Source: Corallococcus sp. AS-1-6 (GTDB taxonomy: Bacteria; Myxococcota; Myxococcia; Myxococcales; Myxococcaceae). Taken from it: a DNA stretch of 64,000 nt. This document shows positions 44,308 through 53,727 of this stretch, one piece after another. Numbering within the stretch: position 1 is the first letter of the stretch; each line of letters begins with the position of its first letter. The stretch lies in contig NZ_JAIQDE010000002.1 of the NCBI RefSeq assembly GCF_020037015.1, forward strand, positions 124,001 to 188,000, written 5' to 3'. The notes beneath the pieces are model-generated. The model saw only the letters and a program-made list of their open reading frames with translations, did not search any database and was not told where the DNA came from. Both the position numbers and the translations under genes were made by a program.

Positions 44308-47300
44308 TCAGGGGAACCGGTGGAGGCGGGTGCAGATCTCCACGGCCCGGTCCGCGATGCGGCCCAGTTCCTCCAGCAGGGCGACCTCCAGGGGCGCGGG
44401 TCCGTGCTCGGCGACGAAGAAGGCCACGGGCTGGCCTCGCGAGTGCAGCGGGAAGACGAGCAGGTGGGACTCGGACTCGCCGCAGAGCGCGGAGAAGATG
44501 GCCTCGTCCTGGGGGACCTGCGGGGCGCTGAAGACGCTGGGGCTGGGACCGTTGAGCGCGGAGGTGAAGAGGGACGGCGTGTCCAGGTCCACCTTGAGGG
44601 CGGTGACCTCCGGACGGTCACTGCCCGGGCCCCAGGCACGGCCCACGCGCGCGAGCCCGAAGCTGTCCCCCAGGAGGAACGCCCGGCGGAAGCGGCCCGC
44701 GCTGTAGGCCAGCAGCACCTTGCCGACCATGCCCTGCGAGTCCGCGGTGTCGAGCGCGGAGAGGACCTGTTCGGCGGTGACGGCGGGACCGTCCACCGGA
44801 GTGTCGGTGGACGCGCTGGCGGCGGCGAGCAGGGCCTGGGCGGGGTCGACCTGCGCGGCGGCCTGCGGCTGCCACGGCTGCTGCATGAACTCCCACGCGG
44901 AGGCCAGGGCCACGCCGTCCTCGGAGACCGCGGGCGCGGCGGCGGGGACGTCCAGGTCCACGACGCGGTCCGCCCAGGTGGTCTCCGCGCTGTGGCCCAC
45001 GGCGCCCTCCCCTTCCCCACCGCCGTGCCAGCCCACGAACTCCCACGTGGAGGCGAGCTGCATGGGCTCCTCGGTGGAGATGGGCAGGTCGTCGAGAGAG
45101 ATGGGGGTCCGGTCGCGGACGGGCGCCGGGGGCGCGACCACGAGGCGCGGCTTCGGCAGGGCCACGGGCTCCTCGGAGCTGGGGGATTCCGCCTGCGGGG
45201 CCGAGGGTTCGGGCGAGGGGGATGCTTCCGAGGGAGAGACGAGGGCGACGTCGAACTCCGGGGGGACTTCGGCCTTGTGCTCCTCGGAGGGCGCGGAGCT
45301 CACGGCGTCGGACTTCGGTGCGGCGGCGACCTGCCAGGACTCGGCTTCCGGGGAAGCGGAGGGCTTCGGCGAGTCTCCCGCCAGGCTGAATTCGAGCGCG
45401 TCTGCTTCGGCGTCCTGTGCGGCGGGGGCGGCAATGATAGACGCTTCCGGTGCCTCCGCATCACGTGAAGGCTCCGTGGAGACGGGCTCCGCCTTCGAGG
45501 CTTCGATGGCGACCGGCGCTTCCAGAGCGGCCTTGAGCTCCGTCGCATCCAACAGCCCGCCATCCTTCGGCGCGTCAGCGGCGGCGACGGGTTCCCGCGC
45601 GCCAACCGAGGCTGCGTCGAGCGCGGCATCCAAGACAGTTTCCGCCTGGGGAATGGGCTGGGCCCCCTGAGGCGCGGCGGACATCACGTCCTCGACGTCG
45701 AGGATGTCCGCGGCTTCGGCGGCCGGGGCCTCATGCGGCGCAGCGGAAACCACGTCTTCCACATCGAGAATGTCCGCGGCTTCGGCAGCCGGGGCCTCGT
45801 GCGGCTCCACGGACATCACGTCGTCGACGTCCGCGGCTTCGGCGGCCGGGACTTCGTGCGGCTTCGCGGAGATCACGTTGTCGACGTCGAGGACGTTCGC
45901 GGCTTCGGCGGCCGGGGCCTCATGCGGCTTCGCGGAGATCACGTCGTCGACGTCGAGGACGTCCCCGGCTTCGGCGGCTGGGGCCTCATGCGGCTTCGCG
46001 GAGATCACGTCGTCGACGTCGAGGACGTCCCCGGCTTCGGCGGCTGGGGCCTCGTGCGGCTCCGCGGACATCATGTCGTCGACGTCGAGGACATCCGCGA
46101 CGGGCGTTTCCGCGGAGACGGCTTCCACGTCTTCGAAGATGTCGTCGTCGGAGAGGTCATCCCCGGTCAGGACCGCAGCGGGCTCTGGCGCCTTCTCGGG
46201 GGCGGCTGCGGCAGGTGCGGCGTCGAGCGGCTCGGCAGCCGGACTGACGTCGGCGTCGACGAAAAGCTCGGCGTCCAATACCAGCTCGGACAACGACGAA
46301 CTGGTGGTGTCGGCCTTCGCCTTCAACGGCGCATCCGCGACATCCGACGCCACCGGCTTCGCGGAAGAGGCATCCGCGAATGCATCCCCCCACTCGCCTC
46401 CGAGGTCCGGCACCGAGTCACTGGCTGCCGGGGCATCCACGACGATGGCTCGGTTCACTCCGGATGGACGCCGAGCCGCTGGAGACTGCGATCCGGTGGA
46501 AGACAGGTCCACGCCAGGAGTTGAGGCACCCGCCACGTCCCGGGCAATCCCTGCCAGCGCAGCATCCGCTGGGGAAGCCTCAGCCGTTTGCACGTTGTCC
46601 GGAGCGAGGCCGACTGTGGCACTCGCGGCCCCAGACACGCCTTGAGGCGCGATGGCCGGCACGGTGCCTTGAGAGGCATTCGCGGCCCCAGACGAACCTT
46701 GAGGCGCGATGGACGGCACGGGGCCTTGAGAAGCATTCGCGGTCCCAGACAGACCTTGCGCCACTACGGGCGGCGCGCTCGCGGGGGCAGCATTCGGCAG
46801 GCCAGCCATCCCTGGAGCCGTTGAGGACGACAGGCTTCCGGGCGGCACAGGTGTAGCGCCCTGGGACACCGCGACCGGGGTCCCCGACGGAGGCACGGCG
46901 GCAGGCCCCGGAGCACCTGGACGAGCCACCGGAGCGCCGGGAGGCGGCATGGCGGCCCCCGGTGCGCCAGCGGCAATCGCAGGCACGGCCCCCGATGGAG
47001 GCCCTTGCCGCGGAGGCGCACCCGGAGGAAGCGGCTGGCCACCCGCGCCGACAGGACGTCCCTGCATGGCGTTCGGCGGCACGGCGACCGGAGGTCCCAT
47101 CGGGCGCGCACCCGGAGGAGCTCCGACGCCGGGAACCCCAGGCGCGGTCGGAGGCCGCTGTCCCGGAGGAACAGGCCCCGCGCCGCCTGGAGTCATCATC
47201 ACCGGAGCGGACGTACCCGGAGGGGGCCTAGGCGCCGCTCCCGGAGGCATGCCCGGAACTCCTGGTGGAGGCCCGGCCCGAACCATGCCCGGAGGCATCG

Positions 47301-48561
47301 GTGCGCCCGGAGGCCCCACCGGTCGCGGTGCCTGTGCACCTGGAGCGGCGGGACGCATGCCCGGAGGCGGAGTCTTCTGCACGACGGGGATCCCCGTCCC
47401 AGAAGGCCGAACCGCCGGAGGCACGGGACCAGCTCGCCCGAGCATCCCGGGAGGCTGCGCTCCCGGCGGAGGCGCCGCACGCGGAGGCATTCCGGCTCCA
47501 GGAGGAAGCCCTCCCGAAGCCAACGGTGCGGCACCCGGCGGAACCGCCCCAGCCGCCATTCCCATCGGCGCAGCCCCCGGCGGAACCGCCCCAGCCGCCA
47601 TTCCCACCGGCGCGGCCCCCGGCGGAACCGCCCCAGCCGCCACACCCATCGGCGTGCCCCCAGCCGAAGGCACTCCCGGGGCCATCGCCACCGGCCCACC
47701 GGCCGGCATCCCCGGAGCCGCGGACGGAAGCCCGCCCGCCGCCCCCTGCCGGGACACCATCCCCGGAGGCTGGGGCGCCAGCCGAGGCGGCGCAACCGGT
47801 GGACTCCCAGGCCGGGCCATCTCGATGACCGGCGGAGCACGCACCGGCTCGCCCATCACGATGTCCGGGAGCTCCTCGCCGACGATGGCCGCGTCCGCGA
47901 TGTCCGCGTCGGACTCCTGATCCTCCGAGTCATCACTGAGGAACTGTCCCGGCGCGAGCCCGCCGAACATCCCCGCGACCTCCGGCTCCGCGCGCACGGG
48001 CGCGGGCGGAGGCGGCATGGCCGGCGGCGGCACGACCACCGGCGCCGCCATGGACACCGGCGCCACCGCCGCCACGGACATCGAGCGGCGCGCGGGCAAC
48101 GGAATGGCCGGCTTCAACGGGCGCGTCGGCCGGTCGATGCCGTAGCGCAGGTTCAGGTAGTGGAACAGCCGCAGCTCCGGCACCACGTACGGGACGATGC
48201 GCATCCCCGTGATGAACCCGAGCGCATCCGTGGTCTGCAGGTCCAGCGGGTTGGTCAGCGCGACCTTCAGCCGCCGGCCCTCCACCGCGAGCGGGAACGC
48301 CTGGTGCTTCTCCGCCTGGTCCGCCGTGAGCAGCTTCAGCGTCGCCTCGGTGACGGCGTCGAAGTCCGCCTCCATCGCGACGGGCAGCCGGGACAGCTCC
48401 CCCAGCACCATGCCCACCGTCTCGATGTCCAGGAACCCCAGCTCCACCAGCCGGGAGCCCAACCGGCCTCCGTGCACGAGCTGCGCGCTCATGCCCTGGT
48501 CGAGCTGCGCCTGCGTCAGGAGGCCCTTGCGGACCAGCGTCAATCCCAGCTTGTCGCCCAT
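44308..48561 (-). CDS. very large GspE-N (MshEN) domain protein with disordered linker and GAF-like C-terminus
   Basis: 1417 residues. Residues 1-145 match the GspE/PilB N-terminal domain (GLTLVRKGLLTQAQLDQGM, LGSRLVELGFLD, ALTNPLDLQTTDALGFITGMRIVPYVV), which in some proteins binds c-di-GMP. No secretion ATPase domain follows. Instead there are about 1000 residues of Pro/Ala/Gly-rich and acidic sequence with three repeat families. The C-terminal 200 residues look GAF-like (LVFPLHSRGQPVAFFVAEHGPAPLEVALLEELGRIADRAVEICTRL). Two copies of a short motif (LASTWEF and LASAWEF) precede it. Myxobacteria have several GspE-N chimeras of unknown role, perhaps signalling hubs. The ATG at 48561 fits the domain start. 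Confidence 0.82.
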   Translation of the reverse strand: MGDKLGLTLVRKGLLTQAQLDQGMSAQLVHGGRLGSRLVELGFLDIETVGMVLGELSRLPVAMEADFDAVTEATLKLLTADQAEKHQAFPLAVEGRRLKVALTNPLDLQTTDALGFITGMRIVPYVVPELRLFHYLNLRYGIDRPTRPLKPAIPLPARRSMSVAAVAPVSMAAPVVVPPPAMPPPPAPVRAEPEVAGMFGGLAPGQFLSDDSEDQESDADIADAAIVGEELPDIVMGEPVRAPPVIEMARPGSPPVAPPRLAPQPPGMVSRQGAAGGLPSAAPGMPAGGPVAMAPGVPSAGGTPMGVAAGAVPPGAAPVGMAAGAVPPGAAPMGMAAGAVPPGAAPLASGGLPPGAGMPPRAAPPPGAQPPGMLGRAGPVPPAVRPSGTGIPVVQKTPPPGMRPAAPGAQAPRPVGPPGAPMPPGMVRAGPPPGVPGMPPGAAPRPPPGTSAPVMMTPGGAGPVPPGQRPPTAPGVPGVGAPPGARPMGPPVAVPPNAMQGRPVGAGGQPLPPGAPPRQGPPSGAVPAIAAGAPGAAMPPPGAPVARPGAPGPAAVPPSGTPVAVSQGATPVPPGSLSSSTAPGMAGLPNAAPASAPPVVAQGLSGTANASQGPVPSIAPQGSSGAANASQGTVPAIAPQGVSGAASATVGLAPDNVQTAEASPADAALAGIARDVAGASTPGVDLSSTGSQSPAARRPSGVNRAIVVDAPAASDSVPDLGGEWGDAFADASSAKPVASDVADAPLKAKADTTSSSLSELVLDAELFVDADVSPAAEPLDAAPAAAAPEKAPEPAAVLTGDDLSDDDIFEDVEAVSAETPVADVLDVDDMMSAEPHEAPAAEAGDVLDVDDVISAKPHEAPAAEAGDVLDVDDVISAKPHEAPAAEAANVLDVDNVISAKPHEVPAAEAADVDDVMSVEPHEAPAAEAADILDVEDVVSAAPHEAPAAEAADILDVEDVMSAAPQGAQPIPQAETVLDAALDAASVGAREPVAAADAPKDGGLLDATELKAALEAPVAIEASKAEPVSTEPSRDAEAPEASIIAAPAAQDAEADALEFSLAGDSPKPSASPEAESWQVAAAPKSDAVSSAPSEEHKAEVPPEFDVALVSPSEASPSPEPSAPQAESPSSEEPVALPKPRLVVAPPAPVRDRTPISLDDLPISTEEPMQLASTWEFVGWHGGGEGEGAVGHSAETTWADRVVDLDVPAAAPAVSEDGVALASAWEFMQQPWQPQAAAQVDPAQALLAAASASTDTPVDGPAVTAEQVLSALDTADSQGMVGKVLLAYSAGRFRRAFLLGDSFGLARVGRAWGPGSDRPEVTALKVDLDTPSLFTSALNGPSPSVFSAPQVPQDEAIFSALCGESESHLLVFPLHSRGQPVAFFVAEHGPAPLEVALLEELGRIADRAVEICTRLHRFP
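45706..46092. repeat. tandem repeat, 66-bp unit, about six copies
   Basis: Five 66-bp units and one of 57 bp lie in frame within the GspE-N/GAF gene, encoding VLDVDDVISAKPHEAPAAEAGD-like 22-residue units. A degenerate further copy extends to about 45661. Two adjacent units (45895-46026) are nearly identical, indicating recent duplication. The encoded repeat is acidic with a hydrophobic DVDDV core, like a short linear binding motif presented several times. Confidence 0.88.
46630..46755. repeat. 57-bp repeat, two copies plus a partial
   Basis: In the GspE-N/GAF gene, GCGATGG-type segments recur at 57-bp spacing (e.g. CTTGAGGCGC at 46641 and 46698). They encode 19-residue units of the type GSSGAANASQGTVPAIAPQ. 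A third, diverged copy follows. Confidence 0.7.
47537..47661. repeat. 42-bp tandem repeat, three copies
   Basis: Units start at 47537, 47579 and 47621 with GGCGGAACCGCCCCAGCCGC and encode GAVPPGAAPxGMAA, 14 residues each, in the proline-rich linker of the GspE-N/GAF protein. The first two units are almost identical. Confidence 0.85.
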
Positions 48562-48601
48562 GTCGGCCCGCAGTCTAGACGGCTTCGCGGTGCCAATGAG
48601 A

Positions 48602-48630
48602 GGGTGCGCACGAATACGACCTGCGCACCC
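48602..48630 (-). terminator. hairpin between the sugar transferase and GspE-N/GAF genes
   Basis: GGGTGCGCA (48602-48610) and TGCGCACCC (48622-48630) form a perfect 9-bp stem with an 11-base loop, 31 bp after the sugar transferase stop. No U-tract follows, so termination is probable rather than certain. Confidence 0.45.
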
Positions 48631-48660
48631 GTCCTGCCTGCCTGGCCGGTGGCGCCCGGC

Positions 48661-50055
48661 TCAGTACGCGTTCTTCGACAGGAAGCCGCCCAGCGCGGTG
48701 CGCAGGAGGATCTTCAGGTCCATCAGGAGCGACCAGTTCTCGATGTAGTACAGGTCGTACTCGATGCGCTTCTGGATGGACGTCTGGCCGCGCAGGCCGT
48801 TGATCTGCGCCCAGCCGGTGATGCCCGCCTTCACCTTGTGGCGCAGGTGGTAGCGCGGAATCTGGCGCTTGAACTCCTCGATGAAGACGGGCCGCTCCGG
48901 GCGCGGGCCCACGAGGCTCATGTCGCCCCGGAGCACGTTGAAGAACTGGGGCAGCTCATCCAGCGAGTACTTGCGCAGGAACGTCCCCACCGGCGTGCGG
49001 CGAGCGTCCACCGCGCTGGCCATGGTGGCGCCCTGGGCCTCCGCGTCCACACGCATGGTGCGGAACTTGAGGATGTGGAAGGTCCGCCCGTCCATGCCCA
49101 TCCGCTCCTGGCGGTAGAGGATGGGGCCCTTGCTGCTGAGGCGCACCAGCAGCGCGGTGAGCACCATCAGCGGCGCGCTCACGGCGATGGCCACCAGCGA
49201 GAAGAGCACGTCGAACACGCGCTTGGCCACGCGGCTCCAGCCGTCCATGGGGTCGCCCTGGAGGCTGATGATGGGCAGGCCGCCGAACTCCTCCAGGCCG
49301 CCGTACAGGGTGATGTACTGGTACAGGTCCGGCACCACCTTGACGTCCACGGTGCGCAGCGCCAGTTGCTCCATCAGCGGCTTCACCCGCGCCTGGTCCT
49401 CCAGCGGCACGGCGATGATGACCTGATCCACCGGGTGGGCATCCAGGTAGGCCTCCACCTCGCCCACGTGCCCCACCACGCGCACGCCGCCCACCCACTG
49501 GCCGACCTTCTCCTCCTTCAGCGACAGGACGCCCGTCACGCGGAAGCCCAGCTCGCGGTGGCTCTCCACCGTCTCGATGGTGCGCAGCCCCAGCTCCTCC
49601 TCGCCGATGACGAGGATGGACTTGAGGTTGTAGCCGCGCCGGCGCACCTCGCTGAGCAGGTGGCGCATGACCATGCGCGACAGCGCGATGAGCGTGAAGG
49701 CGTAGACGACGAAGATGGCCAGCGTGAGGCGCGAGTAGCGCTCGCGGATGAAGTACGTCACCGCCACCAGCACGAGCGTCGCGGTGATGGTGGCCTTGAA
49801 GAGCTCGAACAGCTCCCCCATGTGCGAGCGCGCGCGGTTGGTCGCGTACAGCCGCGCCCGCTGGAACGTCATCGGGAAGATGACCAGCACCATCACCAGG
49901 GAGACGAACGTCTCGGCCGGGGGCGGGATGCCCTCGGTGATGGGGAACACGCCGCTGAAGCGGGTGAAGTACGCGAGCACGAACGCCACCGCGAGCATCC
50001 CCGCGTCGGCGGCGACCTTGATGGACGTGTAGAAGCGCTGCAGGCGACCGAACAC
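48661..50055 (-). CDS. polyisoprenyl-phosphate hexose-1-phosphate transferase (WbaP/EpsZ-like)
   Basis: 464 residues from a GTG at 50055 with AGGAG upstream (an in-frame GTG at 50109 lacks one). Four N-terminal membrane helices, a Rossmann-like middle domain (SILVIGEEELGLRTIETVESHRELGF) and a C-terminal sugar transferase domain are seen. The last begins KRVFDVLFSLVAIAVSAPLM and holds RQERMGMDGRTFHILKFRTM, SLDELPQFFNVLRGDMSLVGPRPERP and GITGWAQINGLRGQT. It starts polysaccharide assembly by moving a sugar phosphate onto undecaprenyl phosphate. M. xanthus EpsZ, the EPS initiator, has this layout. Two glycosyltransferases follow at 50274-52546. Confidence 0.92.
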   Translation of the reverse strand: MFGRLQRFYTSIKVAADAGMLAVAFVLAYFTRFSGVFPITEGIPPPAETFVSLVMVLVIFPMTFQRARLYATNRARSHMGELFELFKATITATLVLVAVTYFIRERYSRLTLAIFVVYAFTLIALSRMVMRHLLSEVRRRGYNLKSILVIGEEELGLRTIETVESHRELGFRVTGVLSLKEEKVGQWVGGVRVVGHVGEVEAYLDAHPVDQVIIAVPLEDQARVKPLMEQLALRTVDVKVVPDLYQYITLYGGLEEFGGLPIISLQGDPMDGWSRVAKRVFDVLFSLVAIAVSAPLMVLTALLVRLSSKGPILYRQERMGMDGRTFHILKFRTMRVDAEAQGATMASAVDARRTPVGTFLRKYSLDELPQFFNVLRGDMSLVGPRPERPVFIEEFKRQIPRYHLRHKVKAGITGWAQINGLRGQTSIQKRIEYDLYYIENWSLLMDLKILLRTALGGFLSKNAY

Positions 50056-50273
50056 CGCGATGACTCCTGATGGGGGACGAGGACCGTCCGTCGGATGCAA
50101 GACACGCACCCTGGGCCCCGGGAGCCCTCAAGCCCCCAGGCGCCTCCCCCGGCGCGGCGTCCTACCACGGGTTTTTCCGTGAAACCAAGGGGTTGCACCG
50201 CAGGGCAGCGGACACCCTCCGACACGCCTGGCAGGCAGGCCTCGGGAAACTGGGGACGGCGCGGACAGCGCTG

Positions 50274-51404
50274 TCACACCGCTGGGGAGGACGGGGGCAG
50301 GCGCAGCAGGGCCTCGACCTCCGCCTGGATGGCCTGCTGGAAGCGGGCGCGGCTGAAGCGCTCGGCCTGGGCGCGGGCGTCCTCCGGGCGGAAGGACGGC
50401 TCCCAGGCGTCGAACTGGCGCACGGCGGCGGCGAGGGACGCGGGGGTCTGCTCCGGGAAGAAGAGGCCCGTCTTCGAGGTGACGGTCTCCAGGGCGCCGC
50501 CCTTGCCGAAGGCGATGACGGGGCGGCCGGTGGCCTGGGCCTCCAGGGGGGTGATGCCGAAGTCCTCCTCGGGGGTGAAGAGGAGCGCGCGGGCGTCGCG
50601 GTAGAGGGCGGGGAGCGCGCTGTCCGGCACGTTGCCGAGGAACCGGATGTGGGGCGGGAGCGGCCCGGAGGTGAGGCGCGAGGCCTCCTGCCCGGTGCCC
50701 ACGACCCACAGCGGGGTGTCCAGGGTGCGGAAGGCCTCCAGGGCGACGTCCAGGCGCTTGTAGGGGGCGAAGGCGCCGAGCCACAGAAAGTAGCCGCCCT
50801 GCCCTCCCCCTTCGAGCGGCACCTGGGTGAAGCGCTCGAGCTCCACGGGAGGCGGGACGACAGAGGCGTCGCGGTCCCAGAAGCGGCGGATCTTCCCGGC
50901 GATGTGGCGGGAGTTGGCGACGATGCGGTCCACGCGCTGGGTGGAGGTGCGGTCCCAGTGCTGGAGGTAGGGGCGCACGGCGAGGGCGGCGGCGCGCACG
51001 GGGAGGCGGGCGCGTCCGGGGCCGAAGTACTCGTCGAACAGGTCCCACATGTACCGCATGGGCGCGTGGACGTAGCTCAGGTGGGGCACGCCGGCAGGCG
51101 CGTGGATGCCCTTGGCGACGCAGTGGCTGGAGGACAGGACGAGGTCGTAGTCGCCGGTGATGCGCAGGGCTTCGATGGCGCGGGGGAACAGCGGCAGGAA
51201 GTGCCGGTAACGCGAGTGGATGCCGGGGATGTGCTGGAGGAACGACGTGGTGATGCGCCGGTCCTCGATGCGCGGGGACTGGCTGCCCGGCTGGTGGATG
51301 AGGGTGTAGAGGTCCGCGGAGGGGAACAACTCGCAGAGGGCGTCGAGGACGCGTTCTCCGCCGCGGTGGGTGACGAGCCAGTCGTGGACGAGGGCGACCT
51401 TCAC
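50274..51404 (-). CDS. glycosyltransferase family 4
   Basis: 376 residues from a GTG at 51404 with GGGAGGG-like purines less clear upstream. The GT-B fold is seen in VKVALVHDWLVTHRGGERVL and LSSSHCVAKGIHAPAGVPHLSYVHAPMRYMWDL. The C-terminal sugar-nucleotide site is FGNVP-like (RFLGNVPDSALPALYRDARALLFTPEEDFGITPLEAQATGRPVIAFG), with the E-x7-E motif of GT4 enzymes. The SYVHAPMRYMWDLFDEY stretch is typical of mannosyltransferases such as WcaI/WbaZ-like, but the sugar is not certain. It is divergent from the second GT4 gene. The 218 bp between it and the sugar transferase gene contain only a small CACGG/CCGTG hairpin. Confidence 0.9.
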   Translation of the reverse strand: MKVALVHDWLVTHRGGERVLDALCELFPSADLYTLIHQPGSQSPRIEDRRITTSFLQHIPGIHSRYRHFLPLFPRAIEALRITGDYDLVLSSSHCVAKGIHAPAGVPHLSYVHAPMRYMWDLFDEYFGPGRARLPVRAAALAVRPYLQHWDRTSTQRVDRIVANSRHIAGKIRRFWDRDASVVPPPVELERFTQVPLEGGGQGGYFLWLGAFAPYKRLDVALEAFRTLDTPLWVVGTGQEASRLTSGPLPPHIRFLGNVPDSALPALYRDARALLFTPEEDFGITPLEAQATGRPVIAFGKGGALETVTSKTGLFFPEQTPASLAAAVRQFDAWEPSFRPEDARAQAERFSRARFQQAIQAEVEALLRLPPSSPAV

Positions 51405-51469
51405 GGGAGGGCCTTCTAGCACTGGCGCGGCGGTGCGGGGGCGAGCCAGCGTGTGGTAGGCCAGGGAGC

Positions 51470-52546
51470 GTGCCTTCTGTCCTGCTCGACTTGAGAATGG
51501 TGCGCGGTCAGCTCCACGGCATCGCGAGGTACGCGCTGGAGCTGGCGCGCCGGCTGCCCGCTCTGGCCCCGGACCTGGAGTTCTCCGCGCTGGTGCCGGC
51601 GAAGGGCCTGCCAGACGACCTGGGCGAGCTGACGCCAAGGATTCCGCTGCACCGCTCCAGGGCCGGCTACCTGTCCCCGACAGAGCAGCCGCTGCTGGCG
51701 TATGAGCTGACGAAGCTGAAGCCGGACCTGTTCCACGCGACGTCGTTCTCGTTGCCGCTGTTCTGGCCGGGAAGGTTGGTGGCCACGTTGCATGACGCGA
51801 ACCACCTGGCGCTGGCGGACCAGTACACGCCGGTGCAGGCCATCTATTACAAGGCCGTGGTGGGCCCGCGGGCGCGGCTGGCGACTGCTCTCATTACCGT
51901 GTCTGACTTCTCCCGTGAGGAGCTGGGGAAGTACCTGAAGATGTCGCCGTACCGGTTCCAGGTGATCCACAACGGCGTGGATTCGCGGTTCGAGCCGCCT
52001 ACTGCGAGTGCGGCGAAGGCGTTCCGGGAGCGGCACGAGTTGCCGGAGCGGTACATCGCGGTGGTGGGCAACGCGAAGCCGTTCAAGAACCTGGCGATGC
52101 TGGGCAAGTTCGCGCCGGACCTGCCGGTGCCGCTGGTGCTACTCGCGGGCAAGGGTGCGGTGGCGCACGAGACGGGGCTCCACGAGAACGTCATCGATCT
52201 GGAGCAACTGCCCGAGTCGGAGATGCCGTTGTTCTACGGCGCCGCCACGGCGCTGCTTTTGCCGTCGAAGTACGAAGGCTTTGGACTGCCTGCACTTGAA
52301 GCCATGGCGTCCGGATGCCCGGTAATCGCGGCAGACACATCAGCGTTGCCAGAAGTTGTAGGTGGTGCTGCGATACGACTAGCGCCTGACGACTCAAATT
52401 TATGGCGGGAGGCTACTCTACGAATTCTGAGGGATGGTAATCTCCGCCAAGAACTAAAGGACCTAGGCAGGCAGCGCGCAGCACGTTTCAACTGGGAGGC
52501 CTGCTCTCTACAAACGCTAGGAGTATTTAGACGCGCCCTTCGATAG
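51470..52546 (+). CDS. glycosyltransferase family 4 with a compositional break
   Basis: 358 residues from a GTG. GT4 features are LFHATSFSLPLFWPGRLVATLHDANHL, ITVSDFSREELGKYLKMSPYRFQVIHNGVDSRF and SKYEGFGLPALEAMASGCPVIAADTSALPEVVGGAA, with E-x7-E. The first three quarters use high-GC codons. From about 52310 the codons change to ATA, CTA, TTA, CGA and AAT, and the end reads like low-GC DNA into the ParA gene. The protein is nevertheless complete and ends at the normal place for the family. The C-terminus may have been replaced by recombination with incoming DNA. Confidence 0.88.
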   Translation: MPSVLLDLRMVRGQLHGIARYALELARRLPALAPDLEFSALVPAKGLPDDLGELTPRIPLHRSRAGYLSPTEQPLLAYELTKLKPDLFHATSFSLPLFWPGRLVATLHDANHLALADQYTPVQAIYYKAVVGPRARLATALITVSDFSREELGKYLKMSPYRFQVIHNGVDSRFEPPTASAAKAFRERHELPERYIAVVGNAKPFKNLAMLGKFAPDLPVPLVLLAGKGAVAHETGLHENVIDLEQLPESEMPLFYGAATALLLPSKYEGFGLPALEAMASGCPVIAADTSALPEVVGGAAIRLAPDDSNLWREATLRILRDGNLRQELKDLGRQRAARFNWEACSLQTLGVFRRALR

Positions 52547-52605
52547 CTCCGACTCCATGGCCACAGAAACAAGCCAAATCAACCAAAAAAACACAGCCCC
52601 TCACT

Positions 52606-53727
52606 ATGAAAACCTCAAAATCAAAATCACCAACCCCGAAAATCATCTCCATCTTCAACAACAAGGGAGGAGTCGGGAAGTCCACGATCTGCTGGAATCT
52701 TGCGGACGCCCTTGGACAAGAGGGGAAGAAAGTCCTGCTGATTGATTTCGATCCGCAGTGCAATCTCTCAATAGCAATGCTTGGCGAAACAACCTTCGTC
52801 AAAACACTACCAACTCAAAACGCCCCCTACGGAACGACCATCCGTTCATTCCTGCAGCGATTCTTGCAAAACACTGGTGGCGAATCAATTTCCCTACACA
52901 AGGGACCACATACAAGCAAAAACGTTCACCTCATAGCTGGCGACTTCTGGCTAAACGTCTACGCAGACTCCCTCAATGTCGGTGCCGACCTGCTAACTGG
53001 CACAGGACTAACCAGATACGTAGCCTTGCGACGAATTGTGGCCAAAGCGACCGAGGCAGCAAAGACCGATTTCGACTACGTCCTTGTTGACCTACCCCCT
53101 TCGTTCGGCGCTCTCGTTCGAGCATCATTCTACTCTTCAGACTACTACATCGTCCCGTGCACCTCGGACAACTTTAGCGTTTATTGCGTGGGACTAATTG
53201 GACAGATGGTGCCAGCATTTGTGGGTGACTGGCAAATAGGCTTGAATAGGTTCAAGGCGACCAATCCACATTTCCACGACTTTGACACGCTAGGAAAGCC
53301 AGTTTTCGCAGGCTGGGTGTTCAATGGTTTTGACACCGCTCGGCGACGGAGAACCAAGGAAGAAATCAACATTGGATTGCCGACTGGCGACAAGCAAATG
53401 GTCCAAGCAGACCGGACCATGCATGATCGTGTCGCCACCGCAATCCGAGATGACCTTGTCGGCTCACTGACCAAGAACATTCAGGGATTCAATCCAATAG
53501 CACAAAGCGTTCCCGATAATTACCGAATCGGAGACACCGAAGATGCAAATGTCCTGATTCAAAACAGCCTCTGGCTAAACGTCCCAATTGGCAGGCTTGA
53601 CAAATTCGAACAGGTCGTAAGCCTGCAAGACAGAAGAAGTTGGGCCGCAAATCAAGTGGAGCAGATCGCCTTGCTCCGCAGCAAATTCGCCGAGATGGCG
53701 GCGCACGTCATAAGCGTCTGCGCATAA
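52606..53727 (+). CDS. orphan ParA/MinD-type ATPase in a low-GC patch
   Basis: 373 residues. The deviant Walker A is FNNKGGVGKST (signature K20, catalytic K25), followed by LLIDFDPQCNLS (switch I/A') and YVLVDLPPSFGALV (Walker B). This is the ParA family used for plasmid or protein partition, and also found in SMC-like, defence and BcsQ-type systems. It is longer than chromosomal ParA (about 250-290) because of an insert and a C-terminal extension. No ParB, parS or toxin gene is adjacent. Codon use is clearly AT-rich compared with every neighbour. The ATG has no strong ribosome binding site; the overlapping frame from 52557 is a shadow. Likely horizontally acquired. Confidence 0.85.
   Translation: MKTSKSKSPTPKIISIFNNKGGVGKSTICWNLADALGQEGKKVLLIDFDPQCNLSIAMLGETTFVKTLPTQNAPYGTTIRSFLQRFLQNTGGESISLHKGPHTSKNVHLIAGDFWLNVYADSLNVGADLLTGTGLTRYVALRRIVAKATEAAKTDFDYVLVDLPPSFGALVRASFYSSDYYIVPCTSDNFSVYCVGLIGQMVPAFVGDWQIGLNRFKATNPHFHDFDTLGKPVFAGWVFNGFDTARRRRTKEEINIGLPTGDKQMVQADRTMHDRVATAIRDDLVGSLTKNIQGFNPIAQSVPDNYRIGDTEDANVLIQNSLWLNVPIGRLDKFEQVVSLQDRRSWAANQVEQIALLRSKFAEMAAHVISVCA

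Noticed and set aside
45661-46092. Regular 66-bp repeats as a possible CRISPR array
   Set aside because: The repeats are contiguous without spacers and lie in frame inside a coding sequence.
47005-50070. Plus-strand frame of 1021 codons
   Set aside because: It is antisense to the GspE-N/GAF and sugar transferase genes. The product is almost all Arg, His and Pro.
52557-52745. 62-codon frame overlapping the ParA start, possible frameshift partner
   Set aside because: The ParA frame starts normally at 52606 just before the family N-terminus, so no frameshift is needed.
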